In this document: positions 1 to 7,804 of the stretch, piece by piece
How positions within the stretch are numbered: the first letter of the stretch is position 1
Layout of the letters: every line of letters starts with the position of its first letter
NCBI GenBank assembly: GCA_022450865.1
Contig: JAKUOQ010000011.1
Span: 1 to 32,236, forward strand
Direction: 5' to 3'
Length of the DNA stretch: 32,236 nucleotides
Source: Nitrospinales bacterium
Lineage (GTDB): Bacteria > Nitrospinota > Nitrospinia > Nitrospinales > VA-1
Position numbers and translations under genes: made by a program
The notes under the pieces: generated by a model
The model's database searches: none
What the model was told of the DNA's origin: nothing
The model's input: only the letters and a program-made list of their open reading frames with translations

Positions 1-283
1 TTAATTCGTATTGGTGTAATAGAGCCCTTCCTCCAGTAAAACGGCGAACTACAGGAATATTATTTTTTTTACAGGATTCCAAGTCAATATATTTCGATAT
101 ATCCTGGGAATAACCAATAGAAAGCGTGGGTCGCTTCCAACCGTAAATACGCAATGTGGCAGGAGTTTTTCCTTCACTGCAAGCAATAAGAATGGCCTTA
201 TCTTTTGCCATATTGAAAGCTCCATCGCCCAAAGAATCCTGAATTATCCTCCAGTTATTTTGATTCATACAAAGCTTTTCCAT
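1..283 (-). CDS. Lipoate-protein ligase A-like protein, N-terminal part (cut by window edge)
   Basis: This frame is not in the ORF track because it runs off the left edge; I translated it by hand. About 94 codons are present, starting MEKLCMNQNNWRIIQDS, with a second in-frame ATG five codons in. The protein has the signs of the LplA/BPL fold: an N-terminal WRIIQDSLGDGAFNMAKDKA segment (families usually have W-R-x-I/L ... NMA-x-DEA), then LRIYGWKRPTLSIGYSQD, then RRFTGGRALLHQYEL, which matches the R-x-TGGRA-x-LH motif that binds the lipoyl-AMP. The expected role is attaching or transferring lipoate or octanoate to lipoyl domains (E2 subunits, GcvH). The catalytic lysine region lies outside the window, so ligase, octanoyltransferase (LipM-like) and inactive paralogue cannot be separated. 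It diverges from the next gene. Confidence 0.85.
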   Translation of the reverse strand, partial: MEKLCMNQNNWRIIQDSLGDGAFNMAKDKAILIACSEGKTPATLRIYGWKRPTLSIGYSQDISKYIDLESCKKNNIPVVRRFTGGRALLHQYEL

Positions 284-335
284 TTAAATGAAAAAATCTT
301 TTGACTCAATTGCAATCATTCTATACATAATAGGT

Positions 336-1358
336 ATGTTAAAAAATATTCAGCATAAACAAAATTTCATTTTTATTATGAGCTTTCTTCTCGCTCTCAC
401 AACCGAAAATTTATCATTTGCTTTTGAAAATTTTGGGACATTAAAAAAACAATGCCGGTCCACCTGCCATCAAGCTGAACACATCAAGCAATCTCGACAA
501 GATAAACTATCCCGGCCTGAATGCAAAACCTGTCATGTTGGAATTCATTATACATCCCAATTTTCTTCTACTCGAAAATCGGCTTTCTCTGTAAACAGTG
601 GGCTACTCTTAAAATCGTTGATACAAACGGTACCAACAAAAAATAAAACCTCACAACAAATCCCAAACAGCAGTTCGATTAAAGATATGGCTTTAATTCC
701 AGAAGGTAAATTTGTTATGGGTTCTAATGAACGATGGGATGATGAAGCTCCAGAACATATCTCGTTCACAAAAGCTTTTTATATGGATTTCAATGAGGTA
801 ACCAATTCAAACTATAAAAATTTTGTAGATGCTGTAAAGCATGAAACACCCTACCACTGGCCTGAGGGAAATATTCCTAAGGGCAAAGAAAAGCACCCCG
901 TAGTTTATGTGAGTTGGTTCGATGCTAACAATTATTGCAAGTGGGCAGGAAAAAGACTACCAACAGAACAGGAATGGGAAAAAGCTGCACGGGGATTAGA
1001 CGGCCTGATTTATCCTTGGGGAAATGAATGGTCATTAGATAAATCTAATAACCCTTATAAGCATTCTACGGGCACAAAGCCCATCGCTTCATATCCTGAA
1101 GGAAGAAGCCCTTACGGCTTAAATGACATGTCTGGAAATGTATGGGAATGGGTCGATAGCTATTATCTTCCCCACCCTGGAAATCCTGTAACACGAGCAG
1201 AGTATGGCAAAGACAAAAGGATTCTGAAAGGGGGATCCTGGTTTGATTGTCTATCATATGGCTGTGGGCTGAGTGCACCCACATTTAACAGAAGTTTTTT
1301 TACCCCGGAAGTAAAAAATAATAGTTTCGGATTTCGTTGTGCTAAAAATACAGAGTAA
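336..1358 (+). CDS. Secreted FGE-sulfatase (SUMF1) domain protein with CXXCH-type motifs
   Basis: The ORF track starts at 288, only 4 bp from the start of the divergent lipoate ligase gene. I prefer the ATG at 336 (MLKNIQHKQNF...), which gives a basic N-terminus followed by a hydrophobic run like a signal peptide; no clear ribosome binding site decides this. After the signal come two Cys/His motifs, CRSTCH (a CX3CH spacing) and CKTCH (canonical CXXCH). This suggests covalent heme, though only one motif is canonical. From about residue 133 of the track ORF to the end is a formylglycine-generating-enzyme/sulfatase-modifying domain, with MALIPEGKFVMGS, RLPTEQEWEKAARG, YPWGNEW, NDMSGNVWEWV, LKGGSWFD and FGFRC. 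Most proteins with this domain are not true FGEs. This one does carry two cysteines five residues apart (CLSYGC) near the FGE active-site position. Function is unknown; export to the periplasm is inferred. Confidence 0.85.
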   Translation: MLKNIQHKQNFIFIMSFLLALTTENLSFAFENFGTLKKQCRSTCHQAEHIKQSRQDKLSRPECKTCHVGIHYTSQFSSTRKSAFSVNSGLLLKSLIQTVPTKNKTSQQIPNSSSIKDMALIPEGKFVMGSNERWDDEAPEHISFTKAFYMDFNEVTNSNYKNFVDAVKHETPYHWPEGNIPKGKEKHPVVYVSWFDANNYCKWAGKRLPTEQEWEKAARGLDGLIYPWGNEWSLDKSNNPYKHSTGTKPIASYPEGRSPYGLNDMSGNVWEWVDSYYLPHPGNPVTRAEYGKDKRILKGGSWFDCLSYGCGLSAPTFNRSFFTPEVKNNSFGFRCAKNTE

Positions 1359-1452
1359 ATCTTGCTCTCAGCAGAAAAAAAATAAAATGAAATGGGGATC
1401 TCAAGAGTAATAAATGGAAGTACCCAATAAAGACGAAAAATCAGGAATTTTC

Positions 1453-1481
1453 AACAGTATTCGTTTTATTCTTTTACTGTT
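1453..1481. repeat. Inverted repeat AACAGTA-N15-TACTGTT upstream of recA
   Basis: Two perfect 7-bp arms separated by 15 bp lie just upstream of the likely recA -35 box. The arm order (ACAG then CTGT) is the opposite of a classical proteobacterial LexA box (CTGT-N8-ACAG). It could be a regulator site or a chance repeat in AT-rich DNA. Confidence 0.4.
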
Positions 1482-1493
1482 CTTGATTGAGTT

Positions 1494-1521
1494 TTGTGGA
1501 TCACACTATCCAAGGTATACT
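1494..1521 (+). promoter_or_regulatory. Probable recA promoter
   Basis: TTGTGG, a 16-bp spacer, then TATACT, about 52 bp upstream of the recA ATG. It is followed by a strong Shine-Dalgarno AAGGAGGA (1563-1570), which fixes the recA start. The -35 is a moderate match and the -10 a good one. Confidence 0.5.
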
Positions 1522-1573
1522 CCATGAGAAAAGATTTAAAAGACCCACGGATAATAATAAGCAAGGAGGAATA

Positions 1574-2623
1574 ATGGGCGACAAGGATAAAGCGCTGGAA
1601 TTGGCACTCACACAAATCGAAAAACAATTCGGCAAGGGTTCCATTATGAAACTGGGACAAGCTGAATATCAAAAAGGAGTGGATGTCATTTCTACCGGTT
1701 CTATTTCACTTGATAGTTGCTTGGGTGTCGGTGGGGTTCCAAAAGGACGGATTATCGAAATCTACGGCCCTGAAGCTTCAGGAAAAACTAGCCTGACCCT
1801 GCATATAATTGCAGAAGCCCAGAAAGCGGGCGGAGTTGCAGCTTTCATTGATGCAGAGCATGCACTGGATCCAGAATATGCACGGAACCTTGGTGTCAAT
1901 TTAGATGATCTTCTTCTTTCCCAGCCAGATACTGGAGAACAGACTCTGGAAATCGCGGAAGTGCTTATCCGAAGCGGTGCCGTAGACGTCATCGTAGTGG
2001 ATTCCGTTGCAGCCCTTGTTCCAAAAGCAGAGCTGGATGGGGACATGGGCGATTCACATATGGGACTTCAAGCACGGCTCATGTCGCAAGCCATGCGTAA
2101 ATTAGCAGGGGTAATCAACAAATCACATACATGCCTCATCTTCATCAATCAGATTCGCATGAAAATTGGGGTAATGTTTGGAAACCCAGAAACTACAACA
2201 GGCGGCAACGCCCTCAAATTTTATTCGTCTGTTCGAATTGATATCCGCAGAATTGCCGCCCTAAAAGACGGCGAAGAAGTAATTGGCAATCGCACTCGTG
2301 CCAAAGTAGTAAAAAATAAAGTCGCTCCACCTTTTCGAAATTGTGAATTCGATATTATCTATGGTAAGGGGATATCCAAAATGGGGGACCTTCTCGACCT
2401 TGGCGTCGCCAACGAAATTATCGCAAAAAGTGGCACCTGGTTTTCATATAAGGAAAATCGAATAGGACAAGGACGAGAAAACTCCAAACGTTTTCTTGGA
2501 GAAAATCCGGACATCGCCAACGACATAGAAAATCAATTGCGACTGAAACTAGGACTTGCAGGAACAGAAGAAGTAACACCTAACAAGTCCGATAAAAGTA
2601 AGAAGGCCGATAAAAACGACTAA
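1574..2623 (+). CDS. recA: Recombinase RecA
   Basis: RecA forms the nucleoprotein filament for homologous recombination and stimulates LexA self-cleavage. The track ORF begins at 1487, but the true start is the ATG at 1574 ([19 protein letters not shown]). It sits 3 bp after AAGGAGGA and gives a normal 349-residue RecA; the 29 extra residues upstream have no RecA similarity and cover the promoter. The core has the Walker A motif GPEASGKTS, the MAW-like segment after it, Walker [11 protein letters not shown], the L1 region ([19 protein letters not shown]), L2 ([16 protein letters not shown]) and an acidic/lysine-rich C-terminal tail. recX follows 8 bp after the stop, so the two are probably co-transcribed. 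Confidence 0.98.
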   Translation: MGDKDKALELALTQIEKQFGKGSIMKLGQAEYQKGVDVISTGSISLDSCLGVGGVPKGRIIEIYGPEASGKTSLTLHIIAEAQKAGGVAAFIDAEHALDPEYARNLGVNLDDLLLSQPDTGEQTLEIAEVLIRSGAVDVIVVDSVAALVPKAELDGDMGDSHMGLQARLMSQAMRKLAGVINKSHTCLIFINQIRMKIGVMFGNPETTTGGNALKFYSSVRIDIRRIAALKDGEEVIGNRTRAKVVKNKVAPPFRNCEFDIIYGKGISKMGDLLDLGVANEIIAKSGTWFSYKENRIGQGRENSKRFLGENPDIANDIENQLRLKLGLAGTEEVTPNKSDKSKKADKND

Positions 2624-2631
2624 TTAGTAAT

Positions 2632-3123
2632 ATGCCTGATCCTGTATCATTAAAAAAAGCTAAAGCTCAGGCTTTGCAATATCTTTCTTACAGAGACCGC
2701 AGCAAATGGGAGCTTAGCCAATATCTTGGCAAAAAGGAACATTCCCCCCCGGTGATTAAGAAAACCCTAGATTATCTTGCGGAGCTTAACTACGTTAATG
2801 ATCACCGGTTCGCTTTACAATGGGGTCAATATAAAATTAACAAAAATAAACTGGGTAAAAATCGATTGTACTTCGAGCTATTAGGAAAAGGAGTCAACAA
2901 GGAAACAATAGAAGGTATCCTGAATACTCTTTATGAAGAAAACCCAGAAATGGAGCTCGCAGCACAATGCGCACGCAAAAAATGGGTTACTTTAAAAAGT
3001 TTTGAAGAAAAAAAGAAAAAACGATTACTGGTTCAATATCTGCAAAGAAAAGGGTTCTCATCGGATATTATTTATCAGTCAGTAAGGACATTAGCTGAAT
3101 CCGGTAGTATTGAAAATCATTAA
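2632..3123 (+). CDS. recX: Regulatory protein RecX
   Basis: RecX binds RecA filaments and limits or reverses their extension. The 163-residue protein has the typical makeup of three tandem three-helix modules: A-x-x-YLSYRDRSKWELSQYL near the N-terminus, then LDYLAELNYVNDHRFALQW, then the repeated LLVQYLQRKGFSSDIIYQSV at the C-terminus. The size is usual for the family (about 150-170 aa). It lies 8 bp downstream of recA, the classic arrangement. The start MPDPVSLKKAKAQALQYL is the only sensible one in frame. Confidence 0.93.
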   Translation: MPDPVSLKKAKAQALQYLSYRDRSKWELSQYLGKKEHSPPVIKKTLDYLAELNYVNDHRFALQWGQYKINKNKLGKNRLYFELLGKGVNKETIEGILNTLYEENPEMELAAQCARKKWVTLKSFEEKKKKRLLVQYLQRKGFSSDIIYQSVRTLAESGSIENH

Positions 3124-3161
3124 TGCAGCCCCCTTCTGCTCTAGATCAAGATTAATGTAGA

Positions 3162-3929
3162 ATGGAACTTATCAACACACTTCCACAACCATTAATTACT
3201 GTTACCCTATTTATTTTTGGACTTTCAATCGGTAGCTTCGCCAATGTTTGCATATATCGATTGCCTAAAAAGGAATCTGTTGTTTCTCCTGTATCTTATT
3301 GTACCGCCTGCTTAGTTCCTATCCGTCCTTTAGACAATATTCCGATAATAAGCTATTTAGTTCTTAGAGGTAGATGCAGAGATTGCAATAATAATATATC
3401 TGTCATTTATCCTGTCATAGAAATTATCACTGCCTTGCTTCTTCTTGCTGGGTTTTTTAAATTTGGGCTTACTTTTGATTTTCTGGTCTACTTCGTGCTA
3501 GCCCCAACTTTAGTTATCATCACTGTAGTTGATATTAAGCACCAGATTATCCCTGACGTCATAACCCTCCCTGGACTTGCTCTAGGCCTTGCAGCGGGTA
3601 GTTATTCGATAGGATATGTGAACTCATTTATGGGGTTTTTATTAGGGTGTGGGTTATTCTATCTTTTGGCAATTTTGAGCAATGGAGGTATGGGAGGAGG
3701 AGATATAAAATATATTGCTGCTGCTGGAGCCTTTGTGGGTTGGCAAAAAGTACTACTGATTATTTTCATTGGCGCTGTTCTAGGAACTTTCGTTGGTTTA
3801 TTTCAAATAGGCTTCCAGAAAAAAACAAGAAAAAATATCATTCCTTTTGGCCCACTTCTATCGGTAGCCACTTTGATCACATTGTTTTATGGAAATCTTT
3901 TGATAAAATTATATATAGACAATCTGTGA
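3162..3929 (+). CDS. pilD: Type IV prepilin peptidase / N-methyltransferase (A24 family)
   Basis: This inner-membrane aspartic protease cleaves the leader of type IV pilins or pseudopilins and methylates the new N-terminus. Seen in the sequence: an N-terminal FGLSIGSFANVCIYRLP segment, the cytoplasmic zinc-binding loop with two CXXC pairs (CTAC and CRDC, separated by the usual P-x-x-x-L-R-G-R-C stretch), and the two catalytic aspartates in VDIKHQIIPD and GGGDIKYIAAAGA (GxGD-type). Six to eight hydrophobic segments follow the family topology. At 255 aa it is a normal full-length bifunctional form with both domains. No pilus genes are in this window. It sits 38 bp after recX with no obvious terminator, so it may share that transcript. 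Confidence 0.93.
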   Translation: MELINTLPQPLITVTLFIFGLSIGSFANVCIYRLPKKESVVSPVSYCTACLVPIRPLDNIPIISYLVLRGRCRDCNNNISVIYPVIEIITALLLLAGFFKFGLTFDFLVYFVLAPTLVIITVVDIKHQIIPDVITLPGLALGLAAGSYSIGYVNSFMGFLLGCGLFYLLAILSNGGMGGGDIKYIAAAGAFVGWQKVLLIIFIGAVLGTFVGLFQIGFQKKTRKNIIPFGPLLSVATLITLFYGNLLIKLYIDNL

Positions 3930-3958
3930 GTTGGTCTAGCTGAAATAAAAATATTTAT

Positions 3959-4900
3959 CTAATCCGTTGAAGAAAAAATCTGCTCTATCTTCTCGCAGTT
4001 TTCTTTTGAAGGCTGCCAACCTATCGATTTCAGGTTTTCTTCCATCTGTACTGGATTTTTAACACCTACAAGAGCTGTTGTAAGACCCGGTTGCCTTAGT
4101 ACCCAGTTTATTGCCATCTGACCACAAGTTTTCCCCTCCTCGAGAGCAATGACTTTTAAAAGGTCGACCTTACTAATATTTTCGGCATACCCTTCGCCAG
4201 CAAAAGTACCAATAATACCTTTACCGCGCCAGTCTTTAAATTTGGTGTTTTTGTCATACTTCCCTGTAAGCACCCCTGAAGAAAGAGGACTATAAGCGAT
4301 GATTCCAATATCATTTTCAATGCAAAGTGGAACTGTTTCTTTTTCAATTTCTCGAGCCAGCAAACTATACTCAGGTTGCAGCGAAATAATTTTTGCGTAT
4401 TGGGAACATTCTTTTATCTGTGCTGCTGAATAATTACTCACACCAATAGAGCGAATTTTACCTTGTTCCTGGATCTCAAGGAGAGTCTCCATGGTCTCCT
4501 GGTGCGAGGTTTCAACATCAGGCCAATGCACTTGATAAAGATCGATCCAATCTGTGCCCAATCGTTTTAAGCTCTGATCAATCTCCTCCAAAATTGATTT
4601 CCGACTTGCATCTTTTCGGAGTGCACTCAATGATTCCTTATCCCATCTAAGACCACATTTTGTTGCTAGAATTACATTTTCACGGACCGGCTTAAGAGCC
4701 TCACCGATTAATTCTTCAGAGTGCCCAAACCCATAAACAGGAGCAGTATCAAAAATATTAATGCCTTGATCGAAAGATGCTTTAATTGAGTCGATGGATT
4801 TCTTATCACCTTCATTTTTCCAGAAGGGTGCCCCTCCTATACCCCAAGCCCCATAACCTATAACCGAAACTTCTAAATCTCCCAGTTTTCTATATTCCAT
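3959..4900 (-). CDS. Aldo/keto reductase
   Basis: A 313-residue NAD(P)H-dependent oxidoreductase with a TIM-barrel fold. The catalytic tetrad is visible: Asp and Tyr in NIFDTAPVYGFGHSEELIG, Lys in ILATKCGLRW and His in LYQVHWPD. The cofactor part includes IGVSNYSAAQI, LQPEYSLLARE, IIAYSPLSSGVLTGKY and the C-terminal ALVGVKNPVQMEENL. This is the general bacterial 'predicted oxidoreductase' (YdjG/Tas-like) subgroup; the physiological substrate cannot be read from sequence. It converges with the prepilin peptidase gene (29 bp between stops) and diverges from the ABC exporter. Confidence 0.92.
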   Translation of the reverse strand: MEYRKLGDLEVSVIGYGAWGIGGAPFWKNEGDKKSIDSIKASFDQGINIFDTAPVYGFGHSEELIGEALKPVRENVILATKCGLRWDKESLSALRKDASRKSILEEIDQSLKRLGTDWIDLYQVHWPDVETSHQETMETLLEIQEQGKIRSIGVSNYSAAQIKECSQYAKIISLQPEYSLLAREIEKETVPLCIENDIGIIAYSPLSSGVLTGKYDKNTKFKDWRGKGIIGTFAGEGYAENISKVDLLKVIALEEGKTCGQMAINWVLRQPGLTTALVGVKNPVQMEENLKSIGWQPSKENCEKIEQIFSSTD

Positions 4901-4947
4901 ATCTAGCCATATATTTTAAAATTATTAAATTCATTAATATCCTTTTC

Positions 4948-4969
4948 TCCTCTAAGAGGATAATATTAT
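4948..4969. promoter_or_regulatory. Adjacent palindromes between divergent genes
   Basis: TCCTCTAAGAGGA (perfect 13-bp palindrome with a central A) is followed directly by ATAATATTAT (perfect 10-bp palindrome). They sit in the roughly 110-bp gap between the aldo/keto reductase and the ABC exporter. Operator function is inferred from position only; the AT-only palindrome could be chance. Confidence 0.3.
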
Positions 4970-5011
4970 AGTCCTAACTTTGTTTCGTCTAAATTTTAAT
5001 TATTGGAACCC

Positions 5012-6736
5012 ATGAATTCTCTTCTAAGAGTCCTAAGCTATTTAAAACCCTATCAAGGAAAAGTTGCCCTGACCCTTTTTCTGGCAATATCCACGACTCT
5101 TCTGGATCTAGTTCCCCCCTGGTTGACGAAAGTAATTGTGGATAACCTTGTAGAAAATAAGGATATGACGCCAGTTTACTGGGCAATTGCTGGAATTGCC
5201 TTTGTATATTTAGCCCGCAATTTTACAAACCACAAACGTATCGTGATTAATAACAAAGTTGAACAAAGCGTGGTGTTCGATTTGCGCTCGGAAGTTTACC
5301 GTTCTTTTCAAAAATTATCTTTAAAATATTTTGAAAACCGTTCAACAGGCGAGCTTATGTCGCGTGCCAATGACGATGTCAATTATGTTGAAAGAATTTT
5401 TATTGATGGCGTCGAACAGGTCGTTACTGCCGTCCTTACACTGATTGGAATTTCGGTAATACTTTTTTACATGCATTGGAAATTAGCTCTGTTAGCGCTG
5501 CTACCCATTCCTTTTCTTATTTATGGAGCATGGATATATACCGAAAAGGCACACAGCCAATATCATGTGGTACGTAAGCGTGCAGCTTCCATGAATTCTA
5601 AATTACAGGATTCCATCTCAGGCATTCGGGAAACACTTTCCTTTAATCGACAGCTTCACGAAGTCGAACAATTTGAAAAAAGAAGTCGAGATTATTGCGA
5701 GGGCACTTTGAAAGTAATGCGTATGTGGGCTATCTATTCTCCTACCATGATGTTTCTCGGTTCTTTGGGAACGGTTTTGATTCTTCTGTTTGGAGCCGGA
5801 CTTGTGCAGGCAAATGAAATAACCGTAGGTTCTCTTGTTGCATTCGTCGGTTATCTAGCACTTTTTTATACACCAATCAATCAATTACATTCTGTAAATC
5901 ATATGCTGCAACATGCCTTGGCGTCTGGGGACAGGTTATTTGAAATCATTGATACTGTGCCTGACGTAAGGGAAAGTCCGAATGCAGTCCTTCCCTTAAC
6001 CAATGTAAGGGGAATAATTCATTTTGACCAAGTGAACTTTTCCTACATTGAGGGAAAACCAGCGATTCGGAGGATTGAATTTACCCTATCCGCAGGAGAA
6101 AAAATTGCTTTGGTCGGCCATACGGGGAGTGGAAAATCTACACTTGTAAAATTGCTCATGCGTTTTTACGATGTTGATTCCGGGATAATTAGCTTAGATG
6201 GGTATCCTATTAAAGATTTAAAGCTTTCTTATTTAAGAGAACAAATCGGCTTGGTCTCTCAAGATCCTTTTTTATTCAATGGCACTGTCGCAGAAAATAT
6301 AATGTATGGAAATATTGAAGCCAGTAGAGAGCAGATCATTGCAGCGGCCATCGCATCTCATGCAGACCCCTTCATAAAAAACCTTCCCGATGGTTATGAC
6401 ACACAGGTTGGAGAACGAGGCGTAAAACTTTCAGGAGGAGAAAAGCACCGAATCGCCATCGCCCGAACCTTCCTTAAAGATCCGCCTATCATTATTCTGG
6501 ATGAAGCGACCTCAACTGTGGATACGAAAACCGAGTACCACATTAAAGAAGCATTAAATAAGTTAATGGCAGGCAGGACTACCCTATCTATCGCGCACCG
6601 ATTATCTACTCTGGAAGGAGCGGACAGGATTTTAGTTATGCGAGACGGTGAATTGGTGGAATCAGGAACTCACGATGCCTTAATCAGCATCGATTCAGAA
6701 TACGCAAATCTTTTCCAATATCAGGTACATTTATAA
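5012..6736 (+). CDS. MsbA-like ABC exporter (fused TMD-NBD)
   Basis: A half-transporter of about 574 aa that would work as a homodimer in the inner membrane. The track starts at a TTG (5003); I prefer the ATG three codons on (MNSLLRVLSYLKPY). The N-terminal half (about residues 1-300) holds the six-helix ABC exporter domain with the coupling segment FENRSTGELMSRANDDV. The nucleotide-binding domain has Walker A GHTGSGKST, Q-loop LVSQDPFLFNGTVAENI, signature LSGGEKHRIAIAR (E in place of the common Q), Walker B IIILDEAT and the H-loop AHRLST. Closest family types are MsbA (lipid A-core flippase) and other multidrug or lipid exporters. An lpxD is nearby but not adjacent, so a lipid substrate is plausible but unproven. 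Confidence 0.9.
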   Translation: MNSLLRVLSYLKPYQGKVALTLFLAISTTLLDLVPPWLTKVIVDNLVENKDMTPVYWAIAGIAFVYLARNFTNHKRIVINNKVEQSVVFDLRSEVYRSFQKLSLKYFENRSTGELMSRANDDVNYVERIFIDGVEQVVTAVLTLIGISVILFYMHWKLALLALLPIPFLIYGAWIYTEKAHSQYHVVRKRAASMNSKLQDSISGIRETLSFNRQLHEVEQFEKRSRDYCEGTLKVMRMWAIYSPTMMFLGSLGTVLILLFGAGLVQANEITVGSLVAFVGYLALFYTPINQLHSVNHMLQHALASGDRLFEIIDTVPDVRESPNAVLPLTNVRGIIHFDQVNFSYIEGKPAIRRIEFTLSAGEKIALVGHTGSGKSTLVKLLMRFYDVDSGIISLDGYPIKDLKLSYLREQIGLVSQDPFLFNGTVAENIMYGNIEASREQIIAAAIASHADPFIKNLPDGYDTQVGERGVKLSGGEKHRIAIARTFLKDPPIIILDEATSTVDTKTEYHIKEALNKLMAGRTTLSIAHRLSTLEGADRILVMRDGELVESGTHDALISIDSEYANLFQYQVHL

Positions 6737-6760
6737 AACCGCTTTTGCAAAATCAGCAGG

Positions 6761-7717
6761 TCAATTCCCTATCTCTACAACTTCACCCATTTTTCGAAAT
6801 TTTTCTTCGCGTAAAGTAACAAGTTTATCTGGGTCAATTTCCTTCAATTCCAAAAGATTTTTTCGGAGTGCTTTTTTTAAACGGATGGCCGCTTGTTTAT
6901 GGTTCCTATGCGCACCCCCTAAGGGCTCACGAACAATCTGATCAACGATTTTAAATTTTAGCAAATGGTTTGCAGTCAAACATAAAGCATCAGCAGCTTG
7001 TCTGTTTTTGCTCTTATCCTCCCAAAGTATGGAAGCACAGCCTTCTGGAGAGATCACTGAATATACTGAATGTTCCAGCATTAAAACACCTATAGCCAAA
7101 GCACCCCCTGAGCCTCCCTCTCCAATCACCACGCAGATGATAGGAACCCGCATTTGGATCATGCTGAACATATTTGTAGCTATGGCTTCTGACTGGCCTT
7201 TTTCTTCTGCATCGACCCCAGGGTAAGCTCCCGGGGTATCAATGAATGTAATGATGGGCATATTAAATTTTTCTGCCATTCGCATTAAACGAAGTGCCTT
7301 GCGGTATCCTGATGGTTGCGACATGCCAAAATTTCTGGCAATTTTCTCTTCCATATTCCTACCTTTTTGATGTCCAACAACCATCACTGGCAAATCAGCA
7401 AACTTGGCAGGTCCCGCTACAATAGATGGTCCATCACCTCCGTGGCGATCTCCGTGCAATTCAAAAAAGTCAGAAAAAATATACTGAATATAATCCAGCA
7501 TATGAGGCCTATCTGGATGCCTCGCTACCATGGTTTTGTCCCAACCCTTCAGATTGGAATATACATCGTGCTTCGTTTTACGAAGTTTCTTTTTGAGCTT
7601 TGAAATCTCTTCAGTTATATCTCCAACACTGTCATACATATGAGAAAGAGACACCAGATCATGTATCTGTTTTTCTAATGCAAAAATTTCTTTTTCAAAA
7701 TCGAGTATCTGAATCAT
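6761..7717 (-). CDS. accA: Acetyl-CoA carboxylase carboxyltransferase subunit alpha
   Basis: AccA pairs with AccD to transfer CO2 from carboxybiotin to acetyl-CoA, giving malonyl-CoA for fatty acid synthesis. At 318 aa it is nearly the E. coli length. An N-terminal coiled-coil region (FEKEIFALEKQI ... LKKKLRKTK) precedes the crotonase-fold core: LHGDRHGGDGPSIVAG, VVGHQKGRNMEEKI, FGMSQPSGYRKALRLM, TFIDTPGAYPG and GEGGSGGALAIG, with SPEGCASILW and LKFKIVDQIVREPLGGAHR after it. It is the last gene of the minus-strand block, about 87 bp after the LRR gene, and converges with the ABC exporter. Confidence 0.98.
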   Translation of the reverse strand: MIQILDFEKEIFALEKQIHDLVSLSHMYDSVGDITEEISKLKKKLRKTKHDVYSNLKGWDKTMVARHPDRPHMLDYIQYIFSDFFELHGDRHGGDGPSIVAGPAKFADLPVMVVGHQKGRNMEEKIARNFGMSQPSGYRKALRLMRMAEKFNMPIITFIDTPGAYPGVDAEEKGQSEAIATNMFSMIQMRVPIICVVIGEGGSGGALAIGVLMLEHSVYSVISPEGCASILWEDKSKNRQAADALCLTANHLLKFKIVDQIVREPLGGAHRNHKQAAIRLKKALRKNLLELKEIDPDKLVTLREEKFRKMGEVVEIGN

Positions 7718-7762
7718 GGTTATTTACAAAGTTTAAATATGTTTTAAAGTATTTTCACATAA

Positions 7763-7776
7763 AGCCGATTTCGGCT
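7763..7776 (-). terminator. Short hairpin between LRR gene and accA
   Basis: AGCCGA-TT-TCGGCT gives a 5-6 bp stem. On the minus strand it lies about 30 nt after the LRR gene stop and is followed by TTATG. The tract of T is too short for a confident Rho-independent terminator, and it may only reduce read-through into accA. Confidence 0.25.
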
Positions 7777-7804
7777 CTAATGAGTTCCCATGCTAAATTT
7801 TATT

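Noticed and set aside
1487-1573. N-terminal extension of RecA given by the track
   Set aside because: The extra 29 residues overlap the promoter, are not RecA-like, and a perfect Shine-Dalgarno precedes the ATG at 1574.
3647-3943. 98-aa plus-strand ORF inside the prepilin peptidase gene
   Set aside because: It is a +1 shadow of a real membrane-protein gene whose own frame has all active-site motifs.
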